Below the pieces are notes generated by a model, which worked only from the letters and a program-made list of their open reading frames with translations, was not told the origin of the DNA and did not search any database. A DNA stretch of 64,000 bases, from positions 4,059,001-4,123,000 of the forward strand of contig JANTQA010000015.1 in NCBI GenBank assembly GCA_027625915.1, given 5' to 3'. Shown here piece after piece: positions 61,037 through 64,000 of the stretch. The position numbers and the translations under genes are program-made. The DNA is from Anaeramoeba flamelloides. Taxonomy: Eukaryota; Metamonada; Anaeramoebidae. The first letter of the stretch is position 1, and each line of letters opens with the position of its first letter.

Positions 61037-61510
61037 AGTAGGGAAAAAATACCGGACATGAAAAAATCCCTGACAAGATTTTTAATTGTGAGTATTAGTA
61101 AAATTTTTGTCTAATTTAACTGAAATCCTTATTATAAATAACCAATTTTTTTATGAGATTCGTAATAAACCTACCCAAAGTCCATCAAAGTAAGGTGTCT
61201 CTAGAATACTAGAGTAATTGTTTGATAGCCTATGTTGATCAACTTTTTTTGCAAAACAATCGTGTTTTATTGAGGTTTACTAGAGTTTGGAAAATGATAA
61301 TTTTTCTTCTTGTTTTTTGATTGATTGAATGGTGTTTTGAACAAGTGTGATTTCATCAATCATCATTCTAATAAGTGGGGGGGGGGTTATAATTGAAAAA
61401 GTTCGATTCTTAAAGAAAGGAATTTGATTGTAAATAAATGAAATTGTACAACAATTTTACTAATATTCACAATTAAAAATCTTGTCCGGGATTTTTTTCA
61501 CTGCTCTATA
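61037..61510 (+). mobile_element. MITE family E, copy 1
   Basis: The ends are inverted repeats of about 50 bp (GACAAGATTTTTAATTGTGA on the left, TCACAATTAAAAATCTTGTC on the right, with one internal mismatch), continuing into GTATTAGTAAAATTTTTGT. An inverted, decayed copy lies at about 62200-62735. Confidence 0.75.
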
Positions 61511-62049
61511 TATATAGTTTCTTTTTTTTTTTGAAAAGTTCAATAAAACAATTCATTTTCACAAGTGTCCAATTCAATACAAGGAACTAACACCTTTATC
61601 AAATTTTTAGAAATGGTTTATCTCTATTTAAAAGAATTCTTTTTTACCCAATTTAACTTTCAGTTAAAAAATCTGATTTTTTTGCTGTTTGAATTTTTGG
61701 AATTTTAAAATACAACTAAAAATTTTTCAAAACATTTTTGTTTATAGGAAATTACACTTTGTAGGTTGCTTTAGAGTTTATATGAACAATAAACTTTGAA
61801 AATGTAATATTATTTTAAAAAGATAGGAAAATAAATCAAATATTTAATCCTTGAAGATCGGAAAAAAATGATCCTTTATTTTATAGTCAATATTTTGAAA
61901 ATTTATTGAAATTTAAAAGTTTTGGTAATAATCTTTTTCAAATACCAAGAGTATCAACAAAAAATTATTATTATAGTAATAAGTTTTTTGATAATATTTA
62001 TTATTATTTTTTTTATTATTAAGAATTATTAATACGAATTAATTTCCTT

Positions 62050-62155
62050 TACAGCCAGTACCACTTTAATGGCACAAACTTCAACAAACTTTGTGGCACA
62101 TGAAAATCTCAAATTAAGGCACAAAATTTTGGATTTTAATTTTTACAAATTAAAT
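62050..62155. mobile_element. Half-copy of the CAGTCAGTT palindromic MITE
   Basis: It starts TACAGCCAGTACCACTTTAA and shares CTCAAATTAAGGCACAAAAT with the element at 46157-46354. The matching right arm is missing. Confidence 0.65.
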
Positions 62156-62199
62156 TTTCTAGAATCTGAATTTTGTTGGGGATTCGATAACTCCCAAGT

Positions 62200-62735
62200 A
62201 CATACAAATCAATACATAAATGTATGTATCTAGATATTTAATATTGAAAAAATTGAGATTATGAAAATAATCCATGGCATGATTGTTTTATTGTTGGTAT
62301 TGGGGAAATTGTTGTGTAATAGTAGAATAATTAGATTTATTTGAGAAACAAGCTTTTGAAATTATAACTCTTCACTTATTAAAATGATGATTAACTAAAT
62401 TACACTCGTTCAAAACACCATTCAATCAACCAAAAATACAGAAAATAAAAATATCATTTTCCAAATTCAGTAAACCTCTCTAAAATTCGATTATTTTTTT
62501 TTAGAATTTAAAGAACTAGATCTACTTAGATCTATAAAACAATTAAATGAGTACCCACATAGATACTTCAGTTTAATATACTTTAGATAGGTTTATTACC
62601 GAGCTCATAAAAAATTTGGTTATTTATCAAAAGGGTTTGATTTTGAATAAAAGAAATTACAAAATAAATTTCCTAATATTCACAATAAAAAATCATTTCC
62701 CAGGGATTATTTACATACTCTGTATTTTTTTCATA
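62200..62735 (-). mobile_element. MITE family E, copy 2 (decayed)
   Basis: Reverse of 61037-61510. GTTCAAAACACCATTCAATC and ATCATTTTCCAAA match in inverted order. The right terminal repeat is recognisable (AATATTCACAATAAAAAATC), but the left end is not clear. Confidence 0.55.
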
Positions 62736-63375
62736 ATATAGATCTATAAGGAATAGTATAAATTTAAAAAAATTAAAGTCACAAAAAAATAAAAAAAAAA
62801 AGTTTACAGGTTTATAAATTGTGTAGTAAATATACACAATTTTAAAAAATTTTTATTTTTTTCAAAATTAAATTCTCAGAAACCTAGTTCTGGGAAATAA
62901 TTATTGAATAATATATTTTTAAAAAATATTATGGCAAGAAAAAATAATCAAGAAATTACAATAAAAAAAAGAGTTTTTACTTTTTTTTGTTTTTTTTTTA
63001 CATTTTTTTGTTTTTGTTTTGAATTTTTTACATTTTTTTTTTTTTGAATTATTTTAATTTTTTTTTAAAAATAGAGAATTAATGAACAAATGATCTTTTA
63101 TTTGATTCAATTGTGTTCAAATTAAAACAAATATCTCCATCAATAAAAGAAAAAATGAAAATGAAATTTATAAAATACAAATGTATACAATTAATAAAAA
63201 ATATGGAAGGTTGAAAATAAAAAAAAAGGGGGAGAAGAAGATACTAAAACCATAATTAGTATAAAAGAAAAAATGGAAAAAAAAGAAGAAAAAAGAAATA
63301 GAATTGGGAAGAGAAAAGAGGAATTGAATGAAAATTTTACTAAATAAAATGAACTCTCTCCATATATATATATAT

Positions 63376-64000
63376 TTAATCAAAAATACCAGATTTTAAG
63401 ATTTGATCTACTGATGGCCTTTTGTTAGGATTTTTATGTAACATTTTGCGAATAAAATTACATTCTTCTTGCCATTCCTTTTCGATATCTTCTGGGATTT
63501 TGCCAGTTTCTCTTAATCGGGAGATGCGTTCTAAACGTTCCATTTCTGTTATAAAATTATCGGTAATAAGTTCAAAAAGGATAATTCCAAGTGAAAAGAC
63601 ATCTGTTTTTGTGGATTGTTTATGAGTTATATTATTGCTTTCCATGGTATTGTTTATGTTGATAAAAGATTTTTTGAAATTTTTTTCATTTGGATGAAAG
63701 CATCTAAACTGTTCAGGTGATGCATATATTGGTGTGCCAACATTTAAAGAATCTTCCTCTTTCATTAAGCTTCCTTGAGAATATAGAGGGTTATAATTTT
63801 CTTTTTCAGAATCTTTTTGTTTTATTCGGTTATCTTTTATTGGTTTGGAACTCGATTTGAAGCTGTAGCTGCGACTACAATTTACTGGGAATGAATGAGT
63901 TCCATTAAGGCTTTTGGTTTTTTGCAGAGTCGCTCTATCTTTATTATTTTGCTGATTTTGGTTGTTCTTAATCTTTAAGATGCTAATATTTTTTTGTTTT
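63376..64000 (-). CDS. eIF2-alpha-kinase-like protein kinase, C-terminal part (partial)
   Basis: The frame is open from the right window edge to the stop at 63376, so the gene begins outside. The last 129 residues are kinase subdomains VIII-XI: VGTPIYASPEQ, KTDVFSLGIILFELITDNF, then TEMERLERISRLRETGKIP and HKNPNKRPSVDQIL. The SLGIILFEL plus MER...LR pattern is typical of the eIF2-alpha kinases (GCN2, PERK, PKR, HRI), which phosphorylate eIF2-alpha under stress. Upstream, a Ser/Asn-rich stretch of at least 75 residues (KTKSLNGTHSFPVNCSRSYS and on) precedes the GTPIYASPE loop. It looks like a long activation-segment insertion, since DFG is not in the window. About 35 residues of the Ser/Thr-kinase APE region are themselves interrupted by an Asn-rich insert. 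Confidence 0.75.
   Translation of the reverse strand, partial: KQKNISILKIKNNQNQQNNKDRATLQKTKSLNGTHSFPVNCSRSYSFKSSSKPIKDNRIKQKDSEKENYNPLYSQGSLMKEEDSLNVGTPIYASPEQFRCFHPNEKNFKKSFININNTMESNNITHKQSTKTDVFSLGIILFELITDNFITEMERLERISRLRETGKIPEDIEKEWQEECNFIRKMLHKNPNKRPSVDQILKSGIFD

Larger units (their letters stand above)
60946..63375. other. Intergenic region, 2.4 kb
   Basis: It contains two inverted copies of a MITE family (61037-61510 and about 62200-62735) and a half-copy of the CAGTCAGTT palindromic MITE (62050-62155). The rest is AT-rich. A TATA run lies at about 63364-63374, just past the stop of the next gene. Confidence 0.65.

Overview
The window is very AT-rich eukaryotic DNA (non-coding parts look about 20% G+C, exons clearly higher) with GT-AG introns, poly-Asn and poly-Lys/Asn tracts in the proteins, and a gene set of a free-living amoeboid protist: a cAMP-receptor-like GPCR, AP180, a NAK-family kinase, an eIF2-alpha-kinase-like domain, and a surface protein with beta-propeller (SBBP) plus ephrin-receptor-like (GCC2/GCC3) repeats. 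An Anaeramoeba- or dictyostelid-like organism fits best. This is inferred from gene content and composition, not from a database search.

Layout, left to right. 161-7367 (+): large multi-pass surface protein with a 2.4 kb intron. 7368-11192: repeat-rich spacer with a Tc1/mariner-type MITE and a CACTA-like element. 11193-16418 (+): AP180/CALM clathrin-assembly protein in three exons with a 3.1 kb intron. 16419-23885: a repeat nest that includes a TTAA-flanked element inserted into an older palindromic repeat. 23886-24458 (-): small hypothetical gene. 28556-40290 (+): ankyrin-FN3-filamin-pseudokinase-PARP-like protein whose two coding blocks flank a 7.3 kb intron full of repeats. 44065-45069 (+): GPCR. 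50919-60369 (-): five-exon gene that fuses a NAK/AAK1-type kinase to a HIP1/Sla2-type ANTH domain. 60480-60945 (-): tentative small gene. 63376-64000 (-): C-terminal part of an eIF2-alpha-kinase-like gene that runs off the window.

Two genes act in clathrin endocytosis: AP180, with NPF/DPF motifs, and the kinase-ANTH fusion, with many DPF motifs. The repeat complement is rich: a composite palindromic family with six copies, a CACTA-ended pair, several TA-flanked MITE families, Tc1/mariner transposase tail relics, and a 5'-truncated LINE with a 15 bp target-site duplication. The most interesting coding findings are the pseudokinase plus degenerate-PARP fusion and the NAK-ANTH fusion. Exon joins were chosen by splice sites, reading phase and domain continuity; none has been checked against RNA.
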